Below, piece by piece: positions 45,045 to 56,153 of a stretch of 64,000 bases of DNA; the first letter of the stretch is position 1; each line of letters opens with the position of its first letter. Under the pieces are notes generated by a model. That model saw only the letters and a program-made list of their open reading frames with translations. It did not search any database and had not been told where the DNA came from. Where the stretch lies: contig ML976660.1 in the NCBI GenBank assembly GCA_010015655.1, positions 748,735 through 812,734 on the forward strand, in the 5' to 3' direction. Source of the DNA: Bimuria novae-zelandiae CBS 107.79 (lineage: Eukaryota > Ascomycota > Dothideomycetes > Pleosporales > Didymosphaeriaceae). A program made the position numbers and the translations under genes.

Positions 45045-46076
45045 GGGTCGGTGCACACGATATTGTCCGTAGTGTATTTGTAATGTGCGACGAACGGTAT
45101 GATGTATGAGGTGGCGTATTGCTTTTGTGGTTTAATCTTATTCTGTGCATACTTTGCGGCGTCTGATAATATGTACAGAAGAATTTGGTTTTTCTGCTGT
45201 CTTTTGCAAGTATGAGTGGGTGCAATAGGGCACCGAAGCGAGGCAGTATTGCACAGTGCGTAGTTGAACGAGCACATTGAAAACTTCAAGTCGCCAAAAG
45301 TAGCATCACTGAGGCATTTAGGACTCGGAACCAATGATTCTCTGATTAGGGAGGCATAGCTGGGCCTGAGAATGGTGAAAGAGAAGAGAACGGTTGTGCT
45401 TTGCAGGTATATAAGCGCGAACAGGCATAGAGAGACTCCTCTGTGTGATGTAGAGTTGTTTCAGTAATAAGAACCACGCGTGGATTTTTGATTTTCTTCC
45501 AAGATTGTTAACACAGTAAGGGAACTCAGCTATATGTATACGCAATGAATAAAAGCTGTTTGATGTAGAGTTTTCGTATTGGATAGAAGATAGTCCGCTG
45601 GAGATAACAAGGAACATGCATGCTAATCAGCGAGATGGCATTGTGGATCTGTAGCTTGGAGAAAGCCCAAAAGACACAATAATTCACGGCATTATAGATA
45701 CAGTGGCAAGGGAGAAGTTTCATTCAGCTAGTTCTACCAAAATGTCAAGATGCGCTCATTCAAAACGCTTGTGCAAAGTCCATTTATCGAAGTTCATAAT
45801 GCAACTCTTGGAGATGGAAAGAAAATAAATTCAAACAACCGTGGTAGATGTGGGATATTCGATCCGGTGACGGTGCTAAGAATGCTGCCTCAAGAGAGTT
45901 TCCCGTTGTGTTACCTAGGACAGCCGTTTGAACGAGGGGGTAAGAAGAGAGCAAGGCGTTGCCATGGACGTCAGACGAGCTAATCGTGATGCGTGCCAAG
46001 GAAGAAGCTGTCAGATGGAGAGAAGGAAGGTTACTCAGGACCTTTGCATGCGCGTGATGATACAAGGTGTGGTTTT
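45045..46076. other. Convergent intergenic, no gene seen
   Basis: 3' flanks of the TMEM135-like gene and copy E. Somewhat AT-rich but with normal CpA content, so not RIP-like. Confidence 0.45.
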
Positions 46077-47168
46077 CTAGTCATCCTCCTCGTTATCTGC
46101 TCCCGACTCCGAATCGGACGCCAGGTGACCAAGATTCTCAGCCATGATGTACTCGAGATGGTATCTAAACTCTTTCATTTTCTTTAGCCAAATGCCCCGA
46201 CACTTGCGGTACATGACCGCTTCCACGTTGAGAATATCCAGGGCAGCGGATTCATCGCCCTTGCGCTCACCGACGGCTTGGATCCAGTTGCGAGCGACAG
46301 CATAGAACTGCTCAGCCGCTTCCGGGAGAGCCTTAGCGCTGGTATACACGAGAACCGTCATCCGCTCCAGATCTGCGAGTCCGGGGCTATAGAGAATGGC
46401 CTGGACGTCGGTGGCTAGACCACGGCGGTTGTCGATGCGGAACCAGACCCAGATGTCGCGGAGGTGCGGCACATGGATTGGATATTGAGCGATGAAGGCA
46501 GTCAGCCACTCGTGGAAGCTGAAGTGGAAGCTATTGCGGTTGTACAAAAAGGGAGTGGCTTCGTCGTCAATCTGTTTGCAGACATGCAGGAGATTGAAGG
46601 CCGCGTCTTTTTGCTTCTTCATCTTCTGCTTCTCCTTCGCAGTCAGATGCCGGTGTAGCGTGCCCGTAAACATTTGGCAGTCCCGGCCCTCAGAATCATC
46701 AGCTGGCCAGCGGGAGATACTCATCTGCTTGTCGGAGATGAAGGCGTATTCATAGATCATGTTTCTAATCTCTCCAGGTCTAAGATCAGTCAGTGATGGT
46801 TCTTTCAGAAAGGACAAGATCCAGCATTCAATGGATAACGGTAAAGAACCTGTGCATCGATGTGCTTACAGTTTGAGAAAGTCGAATAACGTCTCATCAT
46901 TCTTCTTGCCCTTCGGCTCTTTCTTCTGCTTCTTCACCGCCGGCACGGCCGCCGTACGAGTGACGGACGTCGAGGCAACTGCGGCCGGTACAAACGAGGT
47001 GGAGCCGATTTTGCGCCGCTTGGGCTTGGGTTGTTCTTCTGGAACTTCCTCGACCGCACCGAACTCATCGTCAGAGAGCTCAGGCTCGGCGTAGTTCACG
47101 GCTTTCTAGATACGGTCAGCTTTTTCAACAGCTAATGGGATCGGACTTACCCTAACGCGTTTACTCAT
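46077..47168 (-). CDS. F-box-like (DUF7730/2EXR-type) protein, copy E
   Basis: Three exons (47168-47151, 47105-46870, 46779-46077) give 318 residues. The six-codon first exon (MSKRVR) and the intron position inside the FLKL-PGE motif are the same as in copy B of the 10-18 kb array, so they share ancestry. An acidic stretch and a nuclear signal-like KPKRRK precede LFDFLKLPGEIRNMIYEYAF. Then come LLHVCKQIDDEATPFLYNRN and ARNWIQAVGERKGDESAALD, and the tail is acidic (SESGADNEEDD). No stops or frameshifts are seen. Function unknown; F-box-like adaptor is a guess from the fold class. Confidence 0.78.
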
Positions 47169-48048
47169 GGCGAATGCTTCGAGGTGTTCAGGGAGGGTTG
47201 GTTGAACGTTTGTGGCGAGGGTAAGGCATGAAAGGACAAAGGAGAGCGGAGGGCTTTATATGTGTGCGCTAACAATTACGCACGTGCCTGTAAGAAGGGG
47301 CTGCATGGAGGTGGGTTTACATAATGGTAGACCGATTCCGTGTTGCGAGTGGTGAAGTGACGTGAAGTGCTAAGATACTGGAACCTTTATAACGGGCAGC
47401 TACGGGTGCGCACGTGCTGCAATGTTAATGCAGTGAAAACTAGGTTGCAACTTCTAGTACGAATGAAAGATGTGTTATTAAATGAGACTTTTAGGTTGAA
47501 ACAGGGTAGTTCGCTTTTATGAAGTACCCTGCCGCTGAAACATTCACTGGCTTTCACCAAACTCATGCCGCTCTGACCCATCGCAATTCCATGGGCCCAT
47601 GGAAGGTTGAAAAGCTGTACCTGTTCTAGTGCGGTCAGTCAGATCTGGCAAACGTTTAGATGTGTCTAAGACTGAAGTGGGACCAAAATGTCTCGGAAGA
47701 AACAGGCCAACATTGCTTCTAGAAACTATTGTCATGTTGGCAATTTTTTTCGCGCTGTTAGCAATTTCGACGTATACCATATCACATTGTGTCCATTTAG
47801 AATGAGTGTGGTATATCTACCAGGTACTTGCATGTACGCCGCCAATGCTTCCCAGCTCACCTGCCATTACTACCTCTGTCAGCTCCTCCGTCCCTTCACG
47901 CGTAGTAAAACTCCGCCTTTTCGAAAACCACGTTCCAAGCGCCAAATAAGATGACGAACGTATTCGTATACCGATAGCGTACGTGTTGTGCGCATGTCCA
48001 CTACTCGATCCACGTGGGATCTTCGAATGTTGGTCCTACCTTTGCTCC
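47169..48048. other. Intergenic, copy E promoter / sfh5 3' flank
   Basis: Besides the TATA box of copy E, no recognisable feature. Confidence 0.45.
47254..47260 (-). promoter_or_regulatory. TATA box of copy E
   Basis: TATAAAG followed by CCCTCCG, 92 bp before the ATG at 47168, matching the boxes of copies A and B. Confidence 0.55.
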
Positions 48049-49164
48049 TCATCCTTCAAGCTTCATCGCCTCTCCCGTCTCCACCAAGGCACCCTTCTCA
48101 CCACCATATTCTTTTGGCAGTCCCTTCCCAAGCTCTCCCGCCAGCGCATTTCCATAACTCAGCACGGTAAACTTCTTCACCGTCTCCTTGCTTACAAGCA
48201 TCTTCGCCGCCTGATACACCCAGCCCATGATCACCGGTACATTGACGAAGAACTTGCGACTGAGTGTCTCGGGATAGCACCGCCCAAGGATTTCGATGGT
48301 CTTCTTCGTGGCGGCCTTGACGAGAGGGTCCTGCCTGAAGAAGGATACCTGCAGATAGTCATGAACTTGGATGCCTTGGTAGGGGTCAGGTCCGGCGCCA
48401 TAATCAGGTATCGGCTGGCTGGCCGAGGAGAGATTGAGATGTTGGACGGAGCGTTCCATCAGGCCGACGCGCCAGCGGAGAAAGGCTTCAAGGTCGCCAA
48501 AGGTCTTCTTGTTGTCTTTCACCGCACCATAAATGTTGAAAGTGACAACGTCGCTCTTGTTCAAGCTCCCCGGTACGCCCTCAACCCGTAGGATGTAGCC
48601 TAACCCCTCGAAACGACTCTTCTCGAAAGTTTCGCCGGCAGCTTTGACCGGGTCGAACTCTTTGCGCCACTTCAGCGTGTCAAGAAGTTGCTGCTTGGCT
48701 TTCTCGAGATCGTCCTGATTTGCGCGAAGGAACTTCTGCAGGATAAGCTTGGTGTGGAATTCGTTGGTAGAGGAGATAGTAATTCCATAGACTTCGCTGT
48801 GTCCAGCATCCTTGGTTAGTTCCTCAACCTGGCTGAACAGCTTGCTGAGGGGATGATCAGCTGGAGTCTCAGGCCATTGGAGGGTGGCGGTGGGATTGGT
48901 GTCCTCCTTGGTATCTGATGCTGGCACAGGCGCAGCGGCTACACTAGTGGTAGCATCTTCCGGCTTCTTCTCTGAGAGTTCGAGATTCTTCAGCTCCTCG
49001 GTGGGAGCTTCAAGGGGAGCTGCGGGGGCGGCCTCCGCAGGTGCCTTCTCGGTCACGGGATCCTGGGCTGTGGATGCGGTAGCTGGTGCGTCGGGCTGCT
49101 TCTCGAGAGGCGGGACGGCAGCTTCTGCCGGGACTGTTGTAGGCTCCTCAGGTTTGGTCGCCAT
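48049..49164 (-). CDS. SFH5: Phosphatidylinositol transfer protein Sfh5 (Sec14 family)
   Basis: A single exon of 371 residues from the ATG at 49164. An Ala/Pro/Glu-rich, probably disordered leader of about 115 residues precedes the CRAL-TRIO N-terminal helices (ILQKFLRANQDDLEKAKQQL, LDTLKWRKEFDP). The CRAL-TRIO lipid-binding lobe follows (VVTFNIYGAVKDNKKTFGDL, HDYLQVSFFRQDPLVKAATK, LSRKFFVNVPVIMGWVYQAA). The arrangement matches fungal Sfh5, which moves phosphatidylinositol between membranes; the yeast protein also binds haem. An upstream in-frame ATG at 49320 exists, but the extra residues look like 5' UTR. Confidence 0.9.
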   Translation of the reverse strand: MATKPEEPTTVPAEAAVPPLEKQPDAPATASTAQDPVTEKAPAEAAPAAPLEAPTEELKNLELSEKKPEDATTSVAAAPVPASDTKEDTNPTATLQWPETPADHPLSKLFSQVEELTKDAGHSEVYGITISSTNEFHTKLILQKFLRANQDDLEKAKQQLLDTLKWRKEFDPVKAAGETFEKSRFEGLGYILRVEGVPGSLNKSDVVTFNIYGAVKDNKKTFGDLEAFLRWRVGLMERSVQHLNLSSASQPIPDYGAGPDPYQGIQVHDYLQVSFFRQDPLVKAATKKTIEILGRCYPETLSRKFFVNVPVIMGWVYQAAKMLVSKETVKKFTVLSYGNALAGELGKGLPKEYGGEKGALVETGEAMKLEG

Positions 49165-50871
49165 TGAGGTCAAATGAGTATTTAGTCTGTATGATAGAGG
49201 AAGATTTAAGGTGTGACTCGCGGCGGTGAGTTTCGAGGTTAAAGAGAAGAGTGGAGACGCGCTTATCAGATCTCCAGGTGCAAGCCTCGGCCCCGAATTT
49301 CGCCGAAACGCGTGATGCAATCAATCCCAGTACACGAAGGTCGACCTGAGTAGCACAGAATTCCCTTATTACACCGCAAGCTGGCATGGCAGAAGCTATC
49401 GTGCACGGTGTAGTCATCTCACAAGAATTCTGTATCGTTATGCTCGCGTTCTTAAACACGTGGGAAACACGCACCCGTGGACTCACAGCATGCCCGGCTC
49501 GCAGTTAAGACACATGATCTGTAAGTGCAAATATACATTAAACTACGGAAGGACTACAAGGATCTGACATTATGTATGCACAAGCAGGCAAGCCACCGCA
49601 GTGTACAATGCTTACATGTTACTTCGGGAGATAGGGTCAGATCTGTGCATACGTGGTGTTGCAGCGCGTCTGCAGGTAGGCAGCAAGTGCGTGGGTACAT
49701 ACAGCGTTGTAGCGCATTCTATGACCTTGTAGCGTGAAAAGCGTTACGGCGTCGTGATACTCGGGTGACAAGCATGGTACTTCACTGTGATTCCTGTGAT
49801 TGAGATCAGCATGCTACCATGATCAAGACCACGCCGAAGATGAATAAGAATTAAACGCTCAGTTGAAAGATGAAAAGTAATTGTTTGATGCAGCATTAGG
49901 GTTACTAGCCCTTCAGTGCTAGCATGGAAATTTGTGTCCTCATAGCAGGAGTAAACTGGAGTTCATGACATACCTGGAAAAATACGCCTGCCGATTGTTG
50001 CGAACATAGTTACGAGAAGTACCTACAGCTTCGACGCGTTAGCGGCGGTCTTGTGCGAATGGACAGTGAACCAATGTGTTGAAAGAGTTCTCAGGTAATC
50101 GAACCATATTTTGTTCCCCATGATATGTCGGTATTTGATAATACACATGTTTGCTCATCATGAAACGAAGCGGTAGAGATTGAGATAGACTTACACAGTG
50201 TGGTTAAGCTGTTCCGTTTGTGGCCTTGCATCGCTACGCAGGGATGAGGCGATCTGGTGTCAGCAAAGAGTCGTTCCCATCCCGGCCTCAGTTTTTCGAG
50301 CAACCACATCATGGCAGTGGATGATCGATCACATTGGGGTCGTATGGAATAGGACGAGGTGGGAGGTACGAGCGGACCGTTGGAAATTGCGCTGATTGCG
50401 CATTTGTAGTATCACGGCATCGTATGGTATCATAGCTATCCGGAGCTAGTGAGCGTGTTCTGACCCTAGGCAATAGTCAGCATCGCGTTTCGAAGCTTTC
50501 TCTGAACTGAGCAGGAGAAAAGAGTCGATCAGAAATCCCGTTTGGCTTGGGGGTCAATCACCATCGTATGTATGATAGGGGCGACACGAATGTTCATCAT
50601 GTAGAAGGGAGGGAAGGAATGTGTGGGAGGTTGACTTACCAAAAGCTGCGCGGTGTGGTGAAAGAGCAGTAGCAGAGCTCCGGCGAAGTTTTGGGTTTGC
50701 ACGGTGTGTGGGTTTCCCCGAGCGCCGAGGCCGTACAAGTGTCCGTGCGCGCAAAGCAACGTTGACGCGTACCGCTTTTCTTTAGCCAGCCAGGGCACTC
50801 TCCTACGCGCAAGCTGCCAACTCGTCCCCGACCCATTCCCCTTACCACGCCCAGTTCGCTCGACCGCAACC
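49165..50871. promoter_or_regulatory. 1.7-kb divergent intergenic, sfh5 / RRM gene
   Basis: No gene recognised on either strand. Normal base composition. The last 170 bp before 50872 form the probable 5' UTR of the RRM gene. Confidence 0.45.
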
Positions 50872-51792
50872 ATGGCCGCCCAGAACGCTTCCTTTGCAGA
50901 CTTCGTCAAAGATGCACGCGAGAAAAAGAGGAATGAAGCCCTGGCGCAACAGTTCCTGGGGAGCCGCGGGCGCAAGGCCAATGCATCTGGATCCGGCGCG
51001 GCCTCTCTCAACGGACGCGCAAACTCGCAGAAGCCCACGCTGCTCAGTCGCATGAGCGGCGTCCAGAAGCAGCGGTCGTCCTCAGCGAAACCCGCGACCA
51101 GCATCGATGGAAAGTGGCAGCACGACCTTCACAAGCTCAACAACCCGAATGGCCCGTCGAGGAAGGGCCCCAACCGCACCGTGTCCACCTCACAGATCGA
51201 CCGCAACACGCGAAACGTCGATAAGTTTGCTTCTGCGCTCAACAGGGATGCATTCAGCCGCAATGCACGGAACGGACCTGCAGACATCGGTCTAAACATT
51301 AGAGGTGCTGCGACCAGCGGCGGCCCACACACCGTCATGGCCTCGAACTTCGCCATAGGAACCACAGCGGCCGACATCGAACAGGTCATGGGCCAGATCG
51401 GCGGTGAGCTTCTGGAATGCCGAGTCGTTGTCGCGAAGCCTACAGTCATGGCGGAGCTCACCTTCGCGACGCGAGAGGGCGCAGAGAACGTCATCGCGAC
51501 CTTCAACGGTAAAAAGGTGAGTGGAATAGTAATCAGCTCTGTCTGGGCATATAGCTGACAACTTCGACACTAGGCCGACGGGAAAACCCTGTACGTGTAT
51601 ATGAAAGAAGGCGGCCCAAGCTCGGCAGCGCTTCACACACGCCCGCCCGCCCACCTAGCTCAGTCTTCGTACGACGATATGGACCTCGATACCAATGGTG
51701 GCGCTCGCGCCGGCAACGGAAGCTTCACAGATGGCCGGTACGGATTCAATGACCGGGGCAACCCCCCGCGAGGACCTCGTAGACGGTACTAG
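50872..51792 (+). CDS. RRM-domain RNA-binding protein
   Basis: Two exons (50872-51516 and 51574-51792) give 287 residues. The first 135 residues are basic and low in hydrophobics (ASFADFVKDAREKKRNEALA, PNRTVSTSQIDRNTRNVDKF). One RNA-recognition motif follows at about 150-225: TVMASNFAIGTTAADIEQVM as beta1-helix1, then VVVAKPTVMAELTFATREGA, and after the intron KTLYVYM as the last strand. RNP1 is degenerate (no aromatic pair of the usual kind), reminiscent of ALY/REF- or Nup35-type RRMs. The tail has Gly/Arg (NPPRGPRRRY). Probably nuclear RNA-binding; no specific orthologue is named with confidence. The ATG sits in a good context (CAACCATGG). Confidence 0.8.
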
Positions 51793-52337
51793 GCGCGAAT
51801 GCTGCATTGCGCATTTGTATCATCTATTCGCGTGTAAAAGCGCGAAATACCCAAAGCACCATCATGGCGCTAGCAACAAGAGCGAACCTCACCCACATTC
51901 TTCACCAACGATACCCCGCGAGGCTCGAAATGCCATTACGCCCGCAAAATTTGGTGCAGTTTGGGACATGGCGGAGACTGGTAGTTCAAGGTGTCATAGG
52001 TTAACGATTTCTATGCATGGCCCGGCGTAATCATGGGGACGGTTGGAAGCGAAACGAAGATTCCGTATTTTAGTCTCGCCGGGGAGATCAAGTATTCATT
52101 TGGTCCTATTTTCGCAGCCAAGGGTCTGAATGTTGCGCAGTGCTTGTATGACAATATGTGTATCTCCACGTCTTGTTCCAGCGTCGTTGTGAGTTTCGAT
52201 ATGTTTGAAACAGCTGGAATTCGGCTTGTGCAGCTCCCCTGTATCGTGATGTTTGATTCCCGTCAACCGCACGCAATTGACAAAGGCGTGGTCGGGACGG
52301 AAAGCGGCAAAACACACGGCATGTGACGAACCCATGT
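51793..52337. other. Convergent intergenic, RRM gene / EMC10
   Basis: 3' flanks of two convergent genes. No further feature seen. Confidence 0.45.
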
Positions 52338-52953
52338 TTACTCCTTTCCACCTCCTACGACGAATTGAATCACAAGGAATATCGCAATCATCCACCAGTA
52401 TCTGTGCCCCGCATTAGAATCCACGCACTCAGACATCTCACTGTACGAGCACTTACTTCTGGAAGAATGACTTCTCCGGCTCTTTCGAGTCGATCCTGCC
52501 TTCCGCATTCAGCACAATGGGCCTGTTCAGAACTGGCCTGGGCCCAGCTTCCCTCTTCACAATCTCAACCTCCAGCTCCCCTCCTGCGCCCTTCTCGCTG
52601 GTACTGAACCCAACATGATAAGGCTCGCCCTTCTCATCGACGTGCACCACGAACTTCTTCTTGTACTCTTCCGCAAAGCTTGCTGCTGAGGTGAGCACAC
52701 CCGTCCATGCGCCTGCCTTGGTATCGAGAAGACCTATGCGAAGAAGGTGATCGGATGTGTAAGAGCCTTGTGGCGGGGTGTAGGACGTTACGGTACCGGT
52801 GGTCTGATCGGCGTCGTAGGAGATTTGAACGAGGGGGATGGGTGAGGGGATAACGGCGATCTGCGGGGAGGAAGTAGTGGGGACAGAGGACATATAAATT
52901 GTCACAGAGGAAGCGACTGCTACCGGGAGCAGGAGGAGCTTGGCGAGTAACAT
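52338..52953 (-). CDS. EMC10: ER membrane protein complex subunit 10 (EMC10)
   Basis: Two exons (52953-52457 and 52401-52338) give 186 residues. An N-terminal signal peptide (MLLAKLLLLPVAVASS) leads into a lumenal beta-rich domain (IPLVQISYDADQTTGTVTSY, YTSDHLLRIGLLDTKAGAWT). The short last exon turns the apparent end FFQK into FFQKYWWMIAIFLVIQFVVG plus GGKE, the single C-terminal membrane anchor typical of EMC10. The donor GTAAGT overlaps the in-frame TAA that otherwise seems to end the gene. EMC inserts tail-anchored and multi-pass proteins into the ER membrane; EMC10 is a lumenal, peripheral subunit. Confidence 0.87.
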
Positions 52954-53559
52954 GGTGGGGAAACGTTCCTGGTGATGCTGTAATCGCGAGCTGGAGCTGC
53001 GGACGCGGCCTTGGGGGAGTGTCCGGTTAAACGTTTCACCGAGACCGGGACGGAAATCGAAAGTGAGGACGACAAACGCATTCACTCCCATGTGATAAGG
53101 GGTTGGCTCAGCTTCCGCCACATTCCGGCAGTACCTCCGACTACCCCCGCTGATCTGTACTTTTCTTTTGGTGGCAATTCCTGCATCATAGCGCCAGCAA
53201 GCCAACACCAAGCAAAAGAGTGGACCAAAGGCTCACGATCCCCACAAATGGCAAGCCCCAGACACGGGTCACAGACTAGCTGTTGGCAAAGTTCGGATAG
53301 AACGCACACCGCTTTCACTCCATTGGCCTTTCAGTCAGCAGTAGAGTTTGCCCCGCCCCCACCATGCTAGAGCTGTCAAGGGGTCCCATGAGCTCATGGC
53401 GCAGGACAGCTGTGTTTGGTGGTCTCAACATTTATTTTGAGCAATCACCTGAGCTTTTCCTTTGATAGCTTTTTCTTCTGATAACTTTTGATCCTCCATT
53501 CTAAACCCTCAATTTGTGGTTCAATTCCCACTTCCTTACCGTGAATTCCAGGTGCAGTC
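52954..53559. promoter_or_regulatory. Divergent intergenic EMC10 / FGGY kinase
   Basis: About 600 bp between two divergent starts. A GGTTCAATTCC motif at 53517-53530 resembles a tRNA B-box, but no cloverleaf can be formed around it. Confidence 0.45.
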
Positions 53560-55456
53560 ATGGCCACCAACGCCCGCGACGAGCTCCGGCCGCTCGTCGA
53601 GCACTACATCGGTATCGATGTGGGTACCGGCAGCGCCAGAGCCTGTATCATGAACGACCAGGGCGACATAGTGGGGTTAGCCTCCGAGAACATTGGCCTT
53701 TGGCAGCCACAGACTGGCTACTATGTGCGCAATTGCCGCAAACGCGAGTTCGAAAACTACCACAGCTCTGACAATGCCAGGAACAATCGACAACAGACAT
53801 CTGGCGCTGCATATGCTCCTCCGTCAGACGGGCGATAGATCAACACGGCATTGACAAGAGCACCATCCGCGGAATCGGCTTCGACGCTACTTGCTCTCTC
53901 TCCGTCTTCTCCCACGACACCGACGAGCCCATCTCCATAACCGGGCCAGACTTTGACAACAAGGACGGGAACGATCGCAACGTCATTCTGTGGTTGGACC
54001 ACCGGCCCGTGGAAGAGACAAACAAGATCAATGCGACCAACCACAACCTGCTTCGCTACGTGGGCGGCAAAATGTCGATCGAAATGGAAATCCCAAAGGT
54101 GCTCTGGCTGAAGAATAACATGCCAAAGGAGCTGTTCGACCGCTGCAAGTTCTACGACTTGACCGACGCACTCACACACATCGCCACTGGTAACGAGACA
54201 CGAAGCTACTGCAGCGTCGTCTGCAAGCAGGGGTTCGTCCCTGTGGGTGTGGACGGCAGTGTAAAAGGGTGGCAGGAGGACTTCTTAAAGGAGATCGGAC
54301 TGGAAGATCTGTGCGAAGACAACTTCAAGCGCATGGGCGGTGTCGACAATGTGGTAGTGTTCTTCCTACCACAAACAATACGCTGGCTAACGTCTCACAG
54401 AACGGCCGCTACCTCACCGCCGGCGAGCTCGTTGGTACTCTGAGCGAGAAAGCAGCAGCGGACATGGGTCTACAATCAGGCATTGCGGTTGGTAGCGGTG
54501 TCATCGATGCCTATGCTGGTTGGATCGGCACTGTCGGTGCAAAGGTCAAACTTGACGAGGATACCTTGGACATGGACGCGCCCAAGAACGATGTCTCGCA
54601 AGCGTTCACGCGTCTTGCTGCTGTCGCTGGCACCTCGACCTGCCACCTCGCTATGTCGCGCGAGCCCGTCTTCGTCAACGGCGTATGGGGCCCATACCGT
54701 GACGTGCTTCTCCCCGACTTCTGGATGGCGGAAGGCGGCCAGAGCGCCACGGGAGAGCTCCTGAAGCACGTTATCGAGACGCACCCTGCGTATCAAGAAG
54801 CCACGACAGTCGCCGAGACACTTAACCTGAACATTTACGACTACCTAAACGAGCATCTCCGCGAGCTTGCAGAGAAGGAGAACGCGCCGCACACATCCTG
54901 GCTAGGCCGTCACTTCTTCTTCTACGGCGATCTATTCGGCAACCGTTCGCCCATCGCAGACCCGAACATGAAAGGTTCAGTCATCGGTCTGAGTTCCGAC
55001 AAGAGCTTAGACGGCCTCGCGCTGTACTACTACGCAACGATGGAATTCATCGCGCTGCAGACGCACCAAATCGTCTCAGCGATGAACGATTCCGGCCACG
55101 TCATCTCGTCCATCTTCATGTCCGGTTCGCAGTGCCAAAACGACATCCTCATGGAGCTCATCGCAGCGGCGTGCGACATGCCCGTTCTCATTCCGCGATA
55201 TGTGCACGCGGCGGTTGTGCACGGCGCAGCTATGCTGGGGGCGAAGGCGGCGAGCTCGGACGGCGAGGGCAAGAGTGAGCCATTGTGGGATATCATGGAT
55301 CGGTTCAGCAAGGCGGGGAAGATGGTCAAGCCGACGACGGATAAGTCGTTGAAGAGCTTGCTGCAGGCGAAGTACAAGGTGTTCCTGGAGCAGTGCGAGA
55401 GCCAGCAGAAGTATCGGAAGGAGGTGGATGAGGCGATTACGGGGTGGAAGAAGTGA
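53560..55456 (+). CDS. FGGY carbohydrate kinase, D-ribulokinase-like (YDR109C type)
   Basis: Three exons (53560-53724, 53781-54353, 54401-55456) give 597 residues. The first junction restores QTGYY-EQSTTDIWRC and the second VDNV-NGRYLTAGELVG. Motifs include phosphate-1 YIGIDVGTGSARACIMN, the catalytic-base region ILWLDHRPVEETNKINAT, GIAVGSGVIDAYAGWIGTVG, and the nucleotide-site SSIFMSGSQCQND with MLGAKAA. FPYR-type ribulokinases phosphorylate D-ribulose or related ketopentoses as a repair step ahead of the pentose phosphate pathway. Substrate is inferred from family resemblance. The retrotransposon begins only 58 bp after the stop. Confidence 0.9.
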
Positions 55457-55514
55457 GCGGTGGATAGCTAATAGGTGTGTCGTATTAGCACGATAGACAT
55501 ATTGGAATGAAATA

Positions 55515-56144
55515 TATTAAAACAAGGTCCCTCTAGTAGTATGACTACTATGGATAACCAAGTAGGAGAGGGACAAGGCAGGGTGGCTGCAACGTATTGT
55601 ATTGACTTTAGTCTCTCATTATTATTAAACGAGCTATAGTGAGGTCGGATCTATATAATTAAGTAAGGACACTAGGCTTAGCACACTTTACGTATAGTAA
55701 GTACTACGAGCCTGTAACAGGAACAATCGCTCGTCGACACGAGAACCCTTGGCTAGTCAAGACAGGATTCGAGATCATCCGAAAACCGACACTCATCCGT
55801 ATCGGACCAATTTCGGATCTATCAGACCGATGGGGAACTACGAATCCGATTCGGACCTATTTCGGATCCATCAGACCGACGGTCAACCTATGGCAGTTAT
55901 GTGCTAGCTAGCCATCTGGGAAGAGGTGTATTTAGAGGAGCTTGGGGCCTTTGTAGTTCAGTACCTTTTCCGTATCCTTTCGTACCAGGCCTATAGGCAC
56001 TTAATTCATTCGAGGCTACATTCTTATACACGCACTCCCACATGCCTCTGCTAGGAGATACGCCAACATCGATCCTTTGAGTGACCTGCGCCGATACAGA
56101 GCCTACCTTTTACTAATCTAGACTAAACCTATATATTTTTAACA
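55515..56144 (-). repeat. 3' LTR of the copia element (with nested solo LTR)
   Basis: 239 bp of LTR interrupted by 386 bp plus a 5-bp duplication. It begins TATTAAAACAAGG on the plus strand, where the terminal TG has become TA by RIP, and ends TTTTTAACA. Differences from the other copy are mostly C/T and G/A. Confidence 0.88.
55713..56098. mobile_element. Solo LTR no. 1, nested in the copia 3' LTR
   Basis: A 386-bp block beginning TGTAACAGG and ending CCGATACA, flanked on both sides by GAGCC (55708-55712 and 56099-56103). It is absent from the other copia LTR. Base composition is normal, with abundant CpA/TpG, so it escaped RIP. Inside, a segment around TTTCGGATC-TATCAGACCGA occurs twice. 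Confidence 0.88.
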
Positions 56145-56153
56145 CTCTTCCTT
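56145..56153 (-). other. Polypurine tract
   Basis: AAGGAAGAG on the minus strand immediately before the 3' LTR start TGTTAAAAA. Confidence 0.7.

Noticed and set aside
44217..45056. 279-codon antisense frame over the TMEM135-like gene
   Set aside because: Composition (His/Pro/Arg-rich) mirrors the codon bias of the real gene on the other strand; no motif.
53517..53530. tRNA B-box-like GGTTCAATTCC
   Set aside because: No acceptor, D or anticodon stem can be drawn around it; it lies in a likely 5' UTR.
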